DNA of 64,000 nucleotides from Magnolia sinica (GCF_029962835.1 NC_080573.1:32109001-32173000); one strand, 5' to 3'; positions 24,071 to 36,209 are shown, numbered from the stretch's first letter. The notes: a model not told the origin generated them from the sequence alone. Made by a program: numbers and translations.

Positions 24071-26492
24071 ACTTAGGTGATATTAGGCAGACGGATCATC
24101 CTGCCTATTGCCTTTCAAGATATAGCATTGGTCACAAGTGCGAAGACCCTTCATAATTGATTTTCCTGATAGGTTTGAGATCTTGCATTCTTGTTTGGAG
24201 AAAGTCACTACATGCTTGTTGTCACATATTTTAGAGATGCTTAGAAGGTTGTGTGTCAACCCTTCTAACCAAAGAGCATTCTCATTTTTAAGCATTTCTA
24301 ACCCAACAATGGTTCCATGTCCCATTACCTTAGCGGTGCATCCATCTCGAAAGGCGACCTTCCCATCATTAAGATTTGAATAATTTGAAAGAAGTGATTT
24401 GTCACCTGTGACGTGTCTTGAGCACTTGCTACTAAGGTACCACTTAGCATCATTGCCTATTTTTGTAAATGAATGAGTAACTAGACAATTTCTCTTGTTT
24501 TTCACTACCCATTTTGTGACGGTTTTTCTAGGAGACATTGTTTTTACTTCACTATGGGTTTGTCTGGGTACATTGGGTAATTGAATCATATTCCCTTGTT
24601 TCATTAACTTCTTTGTTTTTTGATTCAGTTGAGCCACTTTACTCAATAGTTCCTCCATTCTTTTTGTTATTTTCGGTGGAGATGGATGTGTCTTACCTCT
24701 TGCCATGTACTTTGGTGGACTCTTTACATTTTGCATTGTTCTTCCGGTTGATTTATATTTACCAATAAGGTTCAAATTGGAATTGTGTTAAGTCCTCCCA
24801 AAGGTTAGGCATTTAAACTTGTAGTGACCTGAGTCTCCACACGAATGACAGACAGGAGTGGCCCTTGTGTTACTTCCTGAGGCAGCACCTTTCTTAGGAA
24901 TTGGTCCTGTGGGAGTGGGATTTGGTTTGCAATTTTCATATCCCAATCCTCTCTTGTCTCTTTGAGTTCTCCCCATTCCTAAAAGTCTTTCAAGTTTTTT
25001 GCTACTTTGGGAGAATTTGTAACTTAGTTCAATAGATTTTTTGGATATTTCTACATCAAAAATAAGTGTGTGATTTTCATTTTTAAGAAGCATGTTTTCT
25101 TCTTTCAATAATTCAATCTGTTTGTTTAGTTTTACTGACTCAGATTTGAGAGATGAATTGATTATTTCCAGCCTATCATTATCTGAGTGGTATTGCTGAA
25201 GATCATTAATTAGTGTGTATTGATCTTTAAGGTTTTATCCAGATCCAGTTGCAGCAATTTATTCTTATTTTCACTAATGTCAAGTCTTTTAAGGATATTG
25301 ATGCTATGTATGTAAAGCTGATCATAAGTATCTTGTATATTATCCTTTTCTTCCTCTTCTTCTTCTTTCTCATCATCTTATGGAAATGTCTCTCTGGCTC
25401 GTGATTCATCAATTTCCTTAGTTTCCAAGGGAACGTTGGTAGGTGTGGAGGCCATGAGTATTTTCAAAGATTTCTGGTCTCCATCACTCTCCGAATCACT
25501 GAAATCTGAGTTTGATTCTTTAATGTCATCCTATGTAGCTGTCATGTCCTTTCCCTTAGTCTTTTTTGTAGGACATTCAGTGGACAAGTGCCCAAATTTT
25601 TGACAATTGTAACACTGAGGCTCTTTGGTCTTTTTAAGAGATTTGCCTATATGGCGCTTGTTGTCCAATTATTTGCCTCTGTAGTTGAATGGTCGGCCAC
25701 GGTTTTTGTCAAAAAATTTCTTGAACCGTTGAGCCAAGAGAGCCACTTCCTCATCCTCATTTTCTCTTTCACTCTCCTCCTCCTCATTAATCATGGTGTG
25801 TTTTGCAACTTTGAGGGCATTACTTTTGGATTTGAGGGTTGGTTTGAAGTGTAGTTCAAATGTTTGTAGGGAACCTACTAGTTCTTCTACTCTCATTTCG
25901 TCCATGTTTCGACACTCTTTGATAGTTGTTACTTTGGAGTTGAAACATTCCGATAGGGATCTTAGAATTTTCCTACAAATTTTAAGACCGGAACTTTCTC
26001 TCCTAGTCCACCCATGGAGTTACATATGATGTTTAGTTTTGTAAAGAATTCCATGAATGTCTCATGTTCCTCCATTCTGAGATGTTCAAACTACAATGTT
26101 AGAAGTTGTAACTTGGATCTTTTAACTGTACTGGTTCCTTCATGGGTTATTTCCAACAAATCCCATGCTTCTTTTGATGTACTGCACATACTGATTTGAT
26201 TGAAGACTTCTTGGGACACAGCACAGTAAATAGCATTCATTGCTTTTGCTTCAGATGTTTGTCTTTCTTTATCGTATATAGTCCACATTTCCTTGGATTT
26301 AGGTTTGGAAATAGTGGTGCCATTTTCAAGTACTATTTGATCAATTGGTGACAGATATCCAGTTTCGACTATGTCCCAAATGTCATGATCCAAAGATTTC
26401 ATAAAATAGTGCATCCTTGCCTTCCAATATGTATAGTTGGAACTATCAAATACAAGAGGTCTAGACACAGATGAGCCCTCCCCTTTTACCAT
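24071..26492 (-). pseudogene. Copia gag / protease / gag-pre-integrase remnant
   Basis: On the minus strand from ATG at 26492: the N-terminal gag domain with YTYWKARMHYF (DUF4219/UBN2-like), a first CCHC knuckle CYNCQKFGHLSTEC near 25613-25572, an acidic glutamate-rich stretch, a coiled-coil part, a second knuckle CHSCGDSGHYKFKC near 24850-24809, then a protease-like segment near 24460-24425 and the gag-pre-integrase block ending in DQCYILKG near 24115. The usual copia protease motif DSG appears here as SSK, so the site is lost. At least three frameshifts or stops interrupt the reading. The homology ends at about 24071, before any integrase. Confidence 0.85.
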
Positions 26493-26550
26493 GATTCCCA
26501 ACTTCAGTCAAGATTACTCTCCAGGCGGTTAAACCCTTAAGAGAGACCCT

Positions 26551-26561
26551 CTCTGATACCA
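26551..26561 (-). other. Copia primer-binding site
   Basis: On the minus strand TGGTATCAGAG lies two bases after the LTR end TTTCA (26564), the normal position for an initiator-methionine tRNA primer. The following bases read GAGGGTCTC in place of the more usual C. Confidence 0.85.
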
Positions 26562-26563
26562 AT

Positions 26564-29050
26564 TGAAATTACGGTAAAGACCGCTATAATAGAAGTAAGA
26601 ATAAGTCAAAGTGTCCTAGAGGGGGGGTGAATAGGAGTTTTATAAAATTTTATGCCAATTTAAAATCCTATTAACCTAATCTTGATCTAATATGCAATCA
26701 TCAAGATATACTCATTTCAACTCTAATGGCTTCCAAGCCAAGTAGAGGATCCAATCACAAGGCTGCTCAGTATTTAAACAAGATATAGCAATTAGTCTAT
26801 GATGATGGATGAAATATGTGAAAGTGTGTGGGATGTGATTCTTATTTATTCTAGATAGTCATGATATCATGCTTCATATGAACATTCAAAGTAAACATAA
26901 TAAAAGAATATGCAAATAGCAATCCCAAATACAGTTGTTTATAGTGGTTCGGCTATGTGCCTACTCCACTCCTGGCGGATGCACTCATCTCTTAAGTATA
27001 CCGGATTTCACTAACGGAGGTTTCAAATCAGGTTCACCTTAAACCTTTACAACCTACACAAGGTTGACTCTAAAACCTACATGAGGTACCTAAACATGCC
27101 TACACAAGGCAAACGTTTATGCCCTACACAAGAGCAAAGGTCCTACACAAAGCACCTATGTTTTATGCCCTACACAAGAGCAAAGGATCCACACAAAGAA
27201 CCTAAGTTTAGACCACACAGGTCAAGGATCCACACAGGGACCCTAGTTTAGGCTACACAGGCCAAGGATCCACATAAGGACCTTAGTTTAGGCCACACAT
27301 GCCAAGGATCTACACAAATACCTAAGTTTAGGCTATACAGGGAAAAGACCTACACAAAGGACCTGAGTTTATGCCCTACACAAGAGCAAAGGTCATACAC
27401 TAAGAACCTAAATATAGTCTCTCGTTGGAGGCCTCCTATGAGGGCTTGTAAGGGGTGAGATATACATGTGACCCATTCCTACACAAGGAATGATCAACAG
27501 GGTCTTTGGACTCTAATGACTTACAGATAAGTAGACAAGCCCCGTTCAACACATTGATGAAGATAATCTCCCTTGATGACGGAGATTCTTTAGTTTCCTT
27601 GATCCATAACTTTGATGATGCTCCAATATAAGGCGATGGGTTGCATCAAGGTTATGTTGGAATCTACTCTAATGAATGTTACTCATTTGAGAGATGGAGA
27701 CATTCCAAGTTCTTAAGCATTCAAGGGATCCCAGCTTAATGATTTACCATTAAGATGGTAGCTGGATGATCCTCGAATGAGGAAGTTCATTCACCAATCC
27801 ACTCTATTGAATGTCAATGATGAGGGTGGATTGAAGGATGAACTCACATGAGAAAAAGGGTTAGGGTAGGTGATATGCAATTACTCTCTCAAAGCTCTCT
27901 CTCTTTTTCTCAATATAGCAACCAAGAACAAGATCTCCTTATAAAGGCAAAAAGCTCCAACGGAAATAAAATTGCCAATTTCTGACTGAGTTTAATGTCA
28001 TCGAACGTATACTTTCAATGTCATTGAACATCGGTTTGATGATACGAACTCAACTATAAAACATTCCTCGAAATTTTTTATGGATGATCAAAGTCATCGA
28101 ACTTGATTCGATGTCATCGAGATTTGAACTTTGATGTCATCGAATCGTAGTTTAATTCCTCGATATTATATGAGACTTTACACAAGAGCTTACTAGACAA
28201 ATAAAAGGCTAACTACGATGTCATCGATCCTGATTCGATGTCATCGAAATTTAAATTTCAATATCATCGATTCACAATTCGATTCATCGATCTTTTTAGA
28301 AGATATTCCTTGAAAGCTCGCTGGTCACTTCTTTGTCCTTTTTTGATGTCATCGAGGCTTACTCGATGTCATCGAACTTTGACTATCAATGTCATCAAGG
28401 CTATCTCGATTCCTCAAACATTTCCATTGTTTTTCCTCTGAAGCTTGCTAAACATACATTTGTCTAAATTCGATGTCATCAAACCTTTCTCAATGATATC
28501 GAAGTTTGAATTTCGATGTCATCGAGTCTCGTTCGATTCCTCAAGCAATGTCAGAATATTTTCCAAGAAGATTTGCTGGACAATGCTCTAAGTCCTACGA
28601 TTTCATCGACTCTCCCTCGATGTCATCGATTACTGATGTTCGATGTCATTGAAGGGATGTTCGATTCATCGAATATTCTATCCAAATACTTTGTGGTTGC
28701 TAGACATAAAAGACCTCATTTTGATGTCATCAGAGTCTATTCGATGTCATCAAAAATGAGTGTTCGATTTCATCGACCGAATCTCAATGTTATCGAACAA
28801 AGCAGAAAACTTCAAAAATTTTCCTATTTGAGATTTAAGTTTTCTGACTTTAAACTCCTGTGATGTTCTAAGGCTTTTTGAGGATTTATTTACCCGGGTG
28901 TTTTGGGACATGGGATGTGAGGCTTAATTTACTTGTGAGGAGCTCAAAACGCATATCCAATTGAGGCAATGGGTTGAACGATCTTCATATGGGGTTCACT
29001 TGACTCATCAACGCAACCCTCACGCTAATTGACAAACCAAGGCACTTTCA
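26564..29050 (-). repeat. 5' LTR of the copia element
   Basis: Termini are tgaaattacgg at 26564 and ggcactttca at 29050 (minus strand TGAAAGTGCC...TTTCA). It carries the same components as the 3' LTR: a ggggggtgaat tract, the minisatellite at about 27050-27410 and the TTCGATGTCATCGAA array at 27970-28800. It has about 85 bp at 27584-27668 absent from the other copies. The promoter should lie in its right-hand (U3) part, but I cannot point to a convincing TATA box. Confidence 0.85.
27970..28800. repeat. Palindrome array TTCGATGTCATCGAA in the copia 5' LTR
   Basis: The array has the same motif and order as 6850-7700. Individual units differ between LTRs mainly by C/T and G/A changes inside the arms, so many palindromes intact in one LTR are broken in the other. 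The positions are conserved, which shows that the array was already present when the element inserted. Confidence 0.85.
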
Positions 29051-31816
29051 TTAAAAACTTTTTTCGGTGACAAAGGTTGTTTTTATCTTATCATATCGAT
29101 GCATTACAATTTGGTTGTAACCAGAATAAGCATCCATAAAACTAAGTAGTTCATGCCCTGCAGTGTTGTCGACAAGTTGATCAATCTGAGGAAGGGGAAA
29201 ACTATCTTTGGGACAAGCCTCATTCAAGTCTGTGTAGTCGATACAAACCGGCTATTTCTCATTGGACTTTTTAACCAACACTACGTTGGCTATCCAATCT
29301 GGATAGTAAACTTCCTTGATAAATTCGGCCTTAAGGAGCTTGTCAACTTCTTCTCTGATCGTTGTACATCGTTCAGGGCCAAGCGCGCGACACTTCTATC
29401 AGATTGGTTGATGATCTGCGTCGACGTTCAGCTGATGCACGATGATTTTTGGGTCGATGCCAGGCATGTCTTCGTGAGACCATGTGAAAATGCCTGCATA
29501 ACGTCGAATGAGATCTACATCTTATTCCACAACAGAGGTGTCAGGGACGACCCAATCTGGACCATTCTTGAAGGGTCAGAGTCGTTGATCGTAATGAGAA
29601 CAAGATCCTACATGGGAGACCCTCTTTCACCAGAATCTTCACGAGGATTCAGAGAAGCGATGGTCATCGTCCGATGTAAAGCCCTTAGTGTCATCGTGTA
29701 GCATTGTCGAGCTTCGTGTTGGTCTCCCTTCACCGATCCAACACCCTGCTCTGTCAGAAATTTTATGGCAAAATGGTAGGTCGAGACCACGGCTCGCAGG
29801 GCGTTGAGAGATGGTCGGCAGAGGATTACATTATAAACAGATGCACAGTTCACTACTAGAAAGTTGATCATCATAGTTACCTAGTTCTATCCATCAGGTA
29901 TAACTCTGCCACCCGAGAAACAGAGTAAAGGAGTTTTGACAGGTCGAAGTCTAGACCGACCAACTCCCATTTTGTCAAACGCCTGCGGGAAGAAGATATT
30001 TGTCAATGATCCAGTACCTACAAGGATTCGGAATACCTTGCGGTTGGCTATGGTCAGTGTAACGACAAGCGCATTGTCATATGGATAAACTCCTCGGGCA
30101 TCCTCTTCGGTGAAGGTCAGGCTACAAGTCTCTAGTTTTTGCTCCTTCAAAGGTTGACTGGTGGTAAAGACCTCACGTTCTGAGTTGGAATGAGCGATGC
30201 TTCGTGCATGGGCTTTCCAAGCTTGGTTTGAATCTCCTCCACCGCCAAGGCCCCCGAAGATAGTGAGGATTTCCCCTGTTGGCTCGTTATTGATGGGCTG
30301 TGCATCTTTTGAAGCAGCCCATTCTTCCCGATGACTGACGTATTCCCCAAGGTGGCCGCTTCGAATGAGTGCTTCAATTTCTTGCTTGAGGTCGAAGCAG
30401 TCACGTGTCAAATGACCGTGATCCTAATGGAAAGGACAATATTTGTTTTTACTCCTTTTATTAGGATCGGACTTCAACTTGCTTGGCCAGGTGAGGATAC
30501 GCTTGTCCTAAATCTCCATTAAGACTTGTTTGCGCATTTTGTTGAGAGGGGTGTACATCTTGAACTTGTTGTCGGGCCATTTATTTGGGTGATGATTGTC
30601 ACGTGATTGGTCGTCCTTCCTCTTTCTATTTGTAATGGCCGAACTAGGTTCTTCCCTCATCTGTCGTTCTTTGGTCAGGAGACCTTTGTTCTAGACGGCG
30701 TCTCGCAAGAAATGGGCTTTTTCGGCATTGGCATATTTTTGCGACTTGTTTAGTAGATCGGCCATCGTTGTTGGTGGGTTTTTGTTTAACAAAAAGAGGA
30801 ATTGGCGATCCCTCAGTCCTCCCATTATTGCTATTAAGGTGAGCTCTTCAAAATGCTTCCATACTTGCATTACTTCAAGATTAAAGCATTTGATGTAATC
30901 TTTCAGTAGTTCACCATCCTTTTGAATGACGTGAAGGAGATGAGAGGCCGACTTGAGTCTCTTTTTTCCCCGGATGAAGTTCATGACGAAGATCTGACCG
31001 AGCTAGGAGAATGAACTAATGGAGTTCAGCTTCAATTGTTTAAGTCATGGGCGGGTGGATCCGGTTAAGGTCAGGGAGAAAGCTCGGCACATTACTGCAT
31101 CAGATGCATTGTGTAGCTCCATCTAGACCCTAAAAGATTTCAGATGTTCTGAGGGTAGGTAGTTCCCGAGAAAGGAGTGATCTGAAGCATACGGAATCTA
31201 TCCGGGAATCGTGCCTGCATGACTTTGACGATAAATGGGGGCTCAGTTTCCTCCATTATTGCTTCCATCGGAGTCAGTGCATTCGTACGATAGGCATGTT
31301 ACATGTCCCCGATCTGACCTCGCAAGTCCCTGAGCTCGACTTCCCATGACTCGCAATTTTCAGCAGTAGCTTCGACCCGAGCTTTGTCACGCTTCTTTCA
31401 ATCTAGCTCGTGGCGTAGGTCGGAAGCGGGCAAGGCTGCAGTCCTGGAAATGTGAGATGGGGCTGGATTGGTCAAACCATGTTGTCGGCTTCCCTAAGAA
31501 GCAGCAGGCGTGTTGGAAGGCTGAGGGGATTTGTGGGCCCCTTACTCATCCTCCTTGGCGATCCTTTGTATGTTCCAAGGCTTTAGTTGTTCCAATAACT
31601 GCTTTATGGAGTTCATATTGTTGTTCAGTATTTCAACCTGTTGCTCGAGGGAGTTCAATCATCCCCCTTTGAAGTGGGACCTCTGATCTTGTCTCCCGGA
31701 ACCAAAATTAGCCTGATGTTGGGAGGCAGAACCCCGATGACTATCAAGTTGCTCCGAGGGCGGTGTAAGGCAGGCGCAACTAGGGAGGCTTGGGTTTTCT
31801 TCTTCCCTCTTGCCAT
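29051..31816 (-). pseudogene. Ty3/gypsy gag-pol, gag to RT fingers (right half of split element)
   Basis: On the minus strand from ATG at 31816 (MARGKKKTQA): the gag core near 30980-30690 (LLKDYIKCFNLE, GGLRDRQFLFLLNKNPP, QKYANAEKAHF), a CPFH.DHGH..RDCF segment near 30440-30390, then EIEALIRSGHL, the protease block near 30080-29990 (ALVVTLTIANRKVFRILV then GTGS), the pre-RT block YNVILCRPSLNALRAVVSTYH near 29830-29770, and the RT N-terminus with DYTDLNEACPKDSFPLP near 29200 up to TFVTEKSF at 29052. The protease D of D-(S/T)-G is G. The layout resembles the Tat lineage. Several stops and shifts are present. It continues at 5525. Confidence 0.85.
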
Positions 31817-31857
31817 TGTGGTCTCTCTGATAAAGCAAGAAACGGCTCTAATCTCGA

Positions 31858-31878
31858 TTCCCACAAACATCTCCAAAC
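31858..31878 (-). other. Gypsy primer-binding site, degenerate
   Basis: Next to the LTR end GATCAACA the minus strand reads GTTTGGAGATGTTTGTGGGAA. The usual plant gypsy form in this position is TGGCGCCGTCTGTGGGAA, so the CGCC core has been altered while the flank is kept. Confidence 0.65.
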
Positions 31879-32699
31879 TGTTGATCAAATTTTCATGTGG
31901 ACTTTCCTTAAACCCTCATACATTTGCACATAAGAGATAAAAGGACAAAGGAGACCTTGGCTAATGCAGGGGACCCTCCGATGCCTAAGTCAGGGATCTG
32001 GGTCTTTGTAGGAAATGATCGTAAAGAAAAGAGTCATCAGTCGTGTATAATAATGTGTGTGAACGTACCTTTCACCGTCTAGGAGCTCCCTTAATAGTCG
32101 AGAGGGAAGATCACACGAGCGGAAAATCTTCTCTACTTAGAAGGAAGATCTTCCCCGTTGGAGATTTCTGAATCATCAAGCATCCCCCTTAGATAACGGG
32201 TGTCCGAGATCTGTGGGATCCTGATCTTATCCTTCGAAAATCTTCCAGGGAAGATCCTCGTGAAAGATCCTTGGACCGTTGGACTTTGATAAGGCCACAC
32301 GATAGTTAGAAACCAATAATCTCATCCGACCTTTAGACAAGATCGGATGGATAAGGCGGATGTCGCCTTGAAGGTGGATAGCACCGACCTATGAGTAGGC
32401 CTAGCTATGGTCGAGCCGGCCTATGACTAGACCGACCTATGAATAGGTCGATCTACGGTCTAGCCAACCTGTGACTAGACCAATCTATGAGTAGGTCGAT
32501 CTATAGTCAGGCTGACCTGTGACTGAACCAACCTATGAGTAGGTCGATATATGGTTGGGCCGACCTATGAGTAGGTTAGGCTACCTTATTGATTAGTTCT
32601 TCCCAGTCAGTAGTTCTCTTTCAGGTAGTTTGATCCAGGGGTCTATGATGATTATTGGTTTAATCTTTTTTCACGGAATATCCTATCTTACCCATAACA
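31879..32699 (-). repeat. 5' LTR of the gypsy element
   Basis: On the minus strand it starts TGTTATGGGTAAGATAGG at 32699 and ends GATCAACA at 31879 (821 bp). It contains a GACTTAGGCATCGGAGGGTC segment seen in many Tat-type LTRs (about 31975-31996) and a palindrome array at 32380-32580. The right edge is confirmed independently: bases from 32700 onward align with a second copy of the flanking DNA at about 36215, in which the LTR is absent. Confidence 0.75.
32380..32580. repeat. Palindrome array CGACCTATGAGTAGGTCG in the gypsy LTR
   Basis: The stem-loop unit cgaccta-tgag-taggtcg and variants (cgacctatgactagaccg, aacctatgagtaggtcg) are repeated about eight times in 200 bp, linked by atctatggtc-type spacers. 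The arms are self-complementary with a four-base loop. Confidence 0.8.
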
Positions 32700-34160
32700 G
32701 ATATATTGCAAGTTTTTGTTCATTGGAGTCTAAACTGTGCGTGCACCTCATCTGAGCCATTGATCATGTGAAGAGATGTTATATCGAAAAGGCAGAAAAG
32801 TTGCGACCTAGTACATCATTAGATCTCCTTCCATGTCCACAAGCAGTGGCTAATTTATCTTTTAAAAAATGGCAAATATATCTTTAACAAAACACCAATA
32901 ACATTCCTCAATTATTTAATATTTACATTTGTTGTCATTATTCTTATTTATTATTATTATTATTATTGTCCTATCTCTTAATAATATATTCCAACAACTT
33001 TCATTTTGCATTATACGATGGATCAAATTATTGATTTGGACCTACTTGTGTAAAACAACTTTGATCGTCCATTTATTAAAGGCCATTGATCAGATGGTTA
33101 ATATTTTTTGGGTTAGTTTGATGTTTGAGCGGTAGCCCTTGGACTATGCATAAGACATAACAAACCGTTTTGATCACTAGATTGGATTGTGTCCCTATGC
33201 AACTATGAGCACTGTAACTTATAATACTCAAGAACATTGGTTATTAAGTAAGGTCCCAGTTGTTTAATAAATCTAAAGATTTTACACGCTATTCAAACAA
33301 ATGTCATTTTTAGATTTTTATTTTATTTTATTTTATTTTTTACATCTGTGACTACGGAATTGACCATTTTCAAGTAATCATTACGTCATCCACACGTTCC
33401 AAGCCGAGTCCGACAGGCCTCTGGAGTTTCGATAAAAGGGTGTGTTGGGGCACGATAGTTAGCTTAGTGGGTGTTACCTTTACCGTAGGGCCCACCTGGA
33501 TCATACGTTGTATATCCACTCTGTCCATCCATTTTTACAGCCCATTTTAGAACAGTTTAAAATATTAAACATATCAAAATCTAAGGTGGACCACACCACA
33601 AGAAACATTGATGATTGAACGCACACCATTAAAAACTTCCCAAGGTCCACTGTAAGCATGTTTATTTGCCATCCTATTCGTTGATGAGGCCAATCAAAAC
33701 TGTATGAAGGGAAAATACAAAAATTAGCTTGATCCAAAACTTCTATAAACTATAAAAAGCTTTTAATGGTCATTCACCACTTTTCAAGTGGTGAGAGTCC
33801 ACCAGAGATATCGATCTGCTTAAGTTTTTGAAAAATATACTTAAATGAGCTGAGAAAATGGATATATGAAAGATATTCGTCAAGTGGGCCCCACACGGTA
33901 AGGGAAACATATTCACGTGTGTGCTGATTTTAAAGGTGAAAACGAGGTGACCTTTTAAAGCGTGGGGGACCAAATCAGGCACAATAATAGCAACGTATAT
34001 GTTTCTTAGCGGCCCACGTAAGTGATACCGGTGCAATAATTCCTTTCCACTAGTGTGAGAGAAAGAGAAAGAGGGACCATACACATGGCGCGCTGTAATT
34101 GAATTGAACTGAGCCTGTTTAAGCTGTATGAACGGAGCCGGCGTTCACAGATCTGCTTCA
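32700..34160. repeat. Segmental duplication, copy A (intergenic)
   Basis: The block aligns with 36210-37640 in the same order and orientation. The best-preserved parts are 32718-33225 (aggcagaaaagttg, tagatctccttcca, ggatcaaattattgatttgg) and 33930-34130 (caaatcaggcacaataatagcaac). In between, 33300-33920 differs and contains gtggaccacaccac-type dispersed repeat. By eye the conserved parts are about 80-88% alike. No gene motif is visible. The left edge was cut by the gypsy LTR. Confidence 0.7.
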
Positions 34161-36209
34161 AAGCTGGCCTCGAGCTTTAGGTTTCGGTCTTTTGGCCGCA
34201 ACTAACCTAATATATCCATCTCAAGTAATTTTATAGAAAATTATTTTAATTGGAGGATTGTGATGCGTGTTATACAACGCGGAAAGAGCATTGCTGCATT
34301 TTAAATGACGTCACTGATGACGACGGATTCGGTACAAACGTTTTTACTTTAACCTTAACCTACATATAGACTTGTGGGGCACGCCAAGATGTTTTAGTAA
34401 CGTCCAATCTGTCTATAATATAAACCCCCTATATTTTATCGTTGACTTCAAAAAATTAGGCTGATCCAAAACGTAGGTGGGTAACACCGAAGCAATAGTT
34501 GGCATGGGATGTCCCACCATTAGAAACCTTGCAGATTGTACCCGGGGCTCACTACGTTTTGTATAATTCATCAACTTCATTCCAAAGATGCATTTGATCA
34601 AACTGATAGACCCCTTAAAAAAAGGGCATTCCAAAACTCAGGTGAGCCACAATAATTGATTTTAGAGGTTTTGGGCATAATTTTACATGATGAGTTTTTC
34701 ATTTAACTCTAGTTGGGTTTTTTATTATTATTATTTTTTGGACAAAGAGGAAAAGGAAGCGGCAAAAACTAGGGATGGATTGGATGTCATTAAAGTATCA
34801 TGATTTCTACTTTAAACTTAAAAGTACGGATGTTTGTACTGGATCAAGCCTCTTAAAGCATTAGCTGAATCCAGTATGTCTAGGTGATGTGGACGGAGTC
34901 ACCTAGAGCAACTCATGGAGTGCAGGGATGTGATCCCACTTAGCATATTTGAAAGTTGTTTGGTCTAATACCTACCTAACACATTGGGTGGACTAATCAA
35001 ATGTGCCACATCACTGCCACTCTCACAGAACTTAAAATAACATCTGGCAAAGATCTGATGAGTCTTCAAGAGAATGAGCTCAACGAGATATTTTCTGACT
35101 AAGAGAACAATCCTGATTTCTATCTCGTTGAGGACAGATTTTATGTGTATTTCATCGAAGGATAAGGAATTCATTTAAAGAGAAGGTATAAACTATAAAA
35201 ATGCCCAACAACCGGATGTTCCATATAAATGTGTGGGATATGAGTTGAGAATCTTGTAAGCTTTTATTGCACCAAAATTTTATAAAAATGTCCAAAAACT
35301 AGATGTTCTATATAAACAAATCGAGTCCAAATGATTACAAAATGGAACAAAATAGCTAGTCTTGAATCAAACTAAATAGAGCTTTAGGCGCACTAAATTA
35401 GATAGGAAAGTCGCTGGATAGATTTTGACACTTTCAGTTACGCCGAATGTGGTCATCAATAAGACTAAACATGGTATTCGGTCGAACCGAATGTGGCATT
35501 CAGTTGCAACCGAATTACCTGATTTCTGTCATAACACACTAACATGTTTTAGTTGATTTCGGTCATACAAAAGGTGGGTTTGATGAGACCAAATTTTACT
35601 AAAATTATACAATTTTTCTATCAACTTAGAGCCTCTAAAGTCAATCTAAATATGTTTAAATAAAGCTCATAAGGCTAAGGGATGATCAATAAAGAATTTA
35701 TCTATTATAATTAAGATCATTTAGAGGTTTAGGTTGTTTTGGATCAAGAATTACAGTCACTAAGGCACCTCGTATACATATTCTTTGCTCTTTAATTCTC
35801 CACCTCCACTTGTATCTTCGGTTTTTAGCTTCCAATGGCTCAATCGACTCTCTGACATAATGACTCACGCGATTAACAAACAAAGTGAACAAATCAATGC
35901 ACTAACAGTTCCACGTGTAATTTATTTTTAATTAACATATTTTAATTTTGAATTTTAAATTTCAAACTATTCATTATACCACATGTCATTGGTTGTGCCA
36001 CCCGTCTCATGCATAACATCTCCATCAGTCATATGTCATGTTGATTATTCAACCATGCAATCACAAATCAAATTTAAAATTAGAACTTCAAATTCCCTCT
36101 TAAAAAGAAGAGTTAAAGAGCTCCAATTTTTGTTTTCTAAAGAGGAGAACAGAAAACACTTAAAAATGTTCTTCAAGTTTCCTGATTGAAGTCATCTTGT
36201 TAGGCAAAT
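34161..36209. other. Intergenic DNA without recognised gene
   Basis: This is AT-rich sequence with short, unrelated open frames. The one structured piece is 35440-35515, where attcggtcgaaccgaat and related motifs recur. They resemble the LTR palindrome arrays and may be a scrap of a further LTR. Confidence 0.5.

Larger units (their letters stand above)
5526..29050 (-). mobile_element. 23.5-kb composite Ty1/copia element inserted in the gypsy RT gene
   Basis: The two LTRs (5526-7953 and 26564-29050) share TGAAA...TTTCA termini. A PBS lies inside the right-hand LTR and a PPT inside the left-hand one, so the element reads on the minus strand. Flanks are ataaa (5521-5525) and ttaaa (29051-29055), a 5-bp target duplication with one mismatch. 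The inside contains a decayed gag, no recognisable integrase or RT, a plant-transposon-like ORF, a 2.96-kb tandem duplication and two nested elements. Subtracting the duplication and the nested DNA leaves about 10.2 kb, a normal size for a long-LTR copia element. Divergence between the LTRs is clearly visible, so the insertion is not recent. Confidence 0.85.

Noticed and set aside
29153..29701. 182-codon open frame on the plus strand
   Set aside because: It is the antisense of the gypsy RT N-terminus, whose conserved motifs are read on the minus strand.
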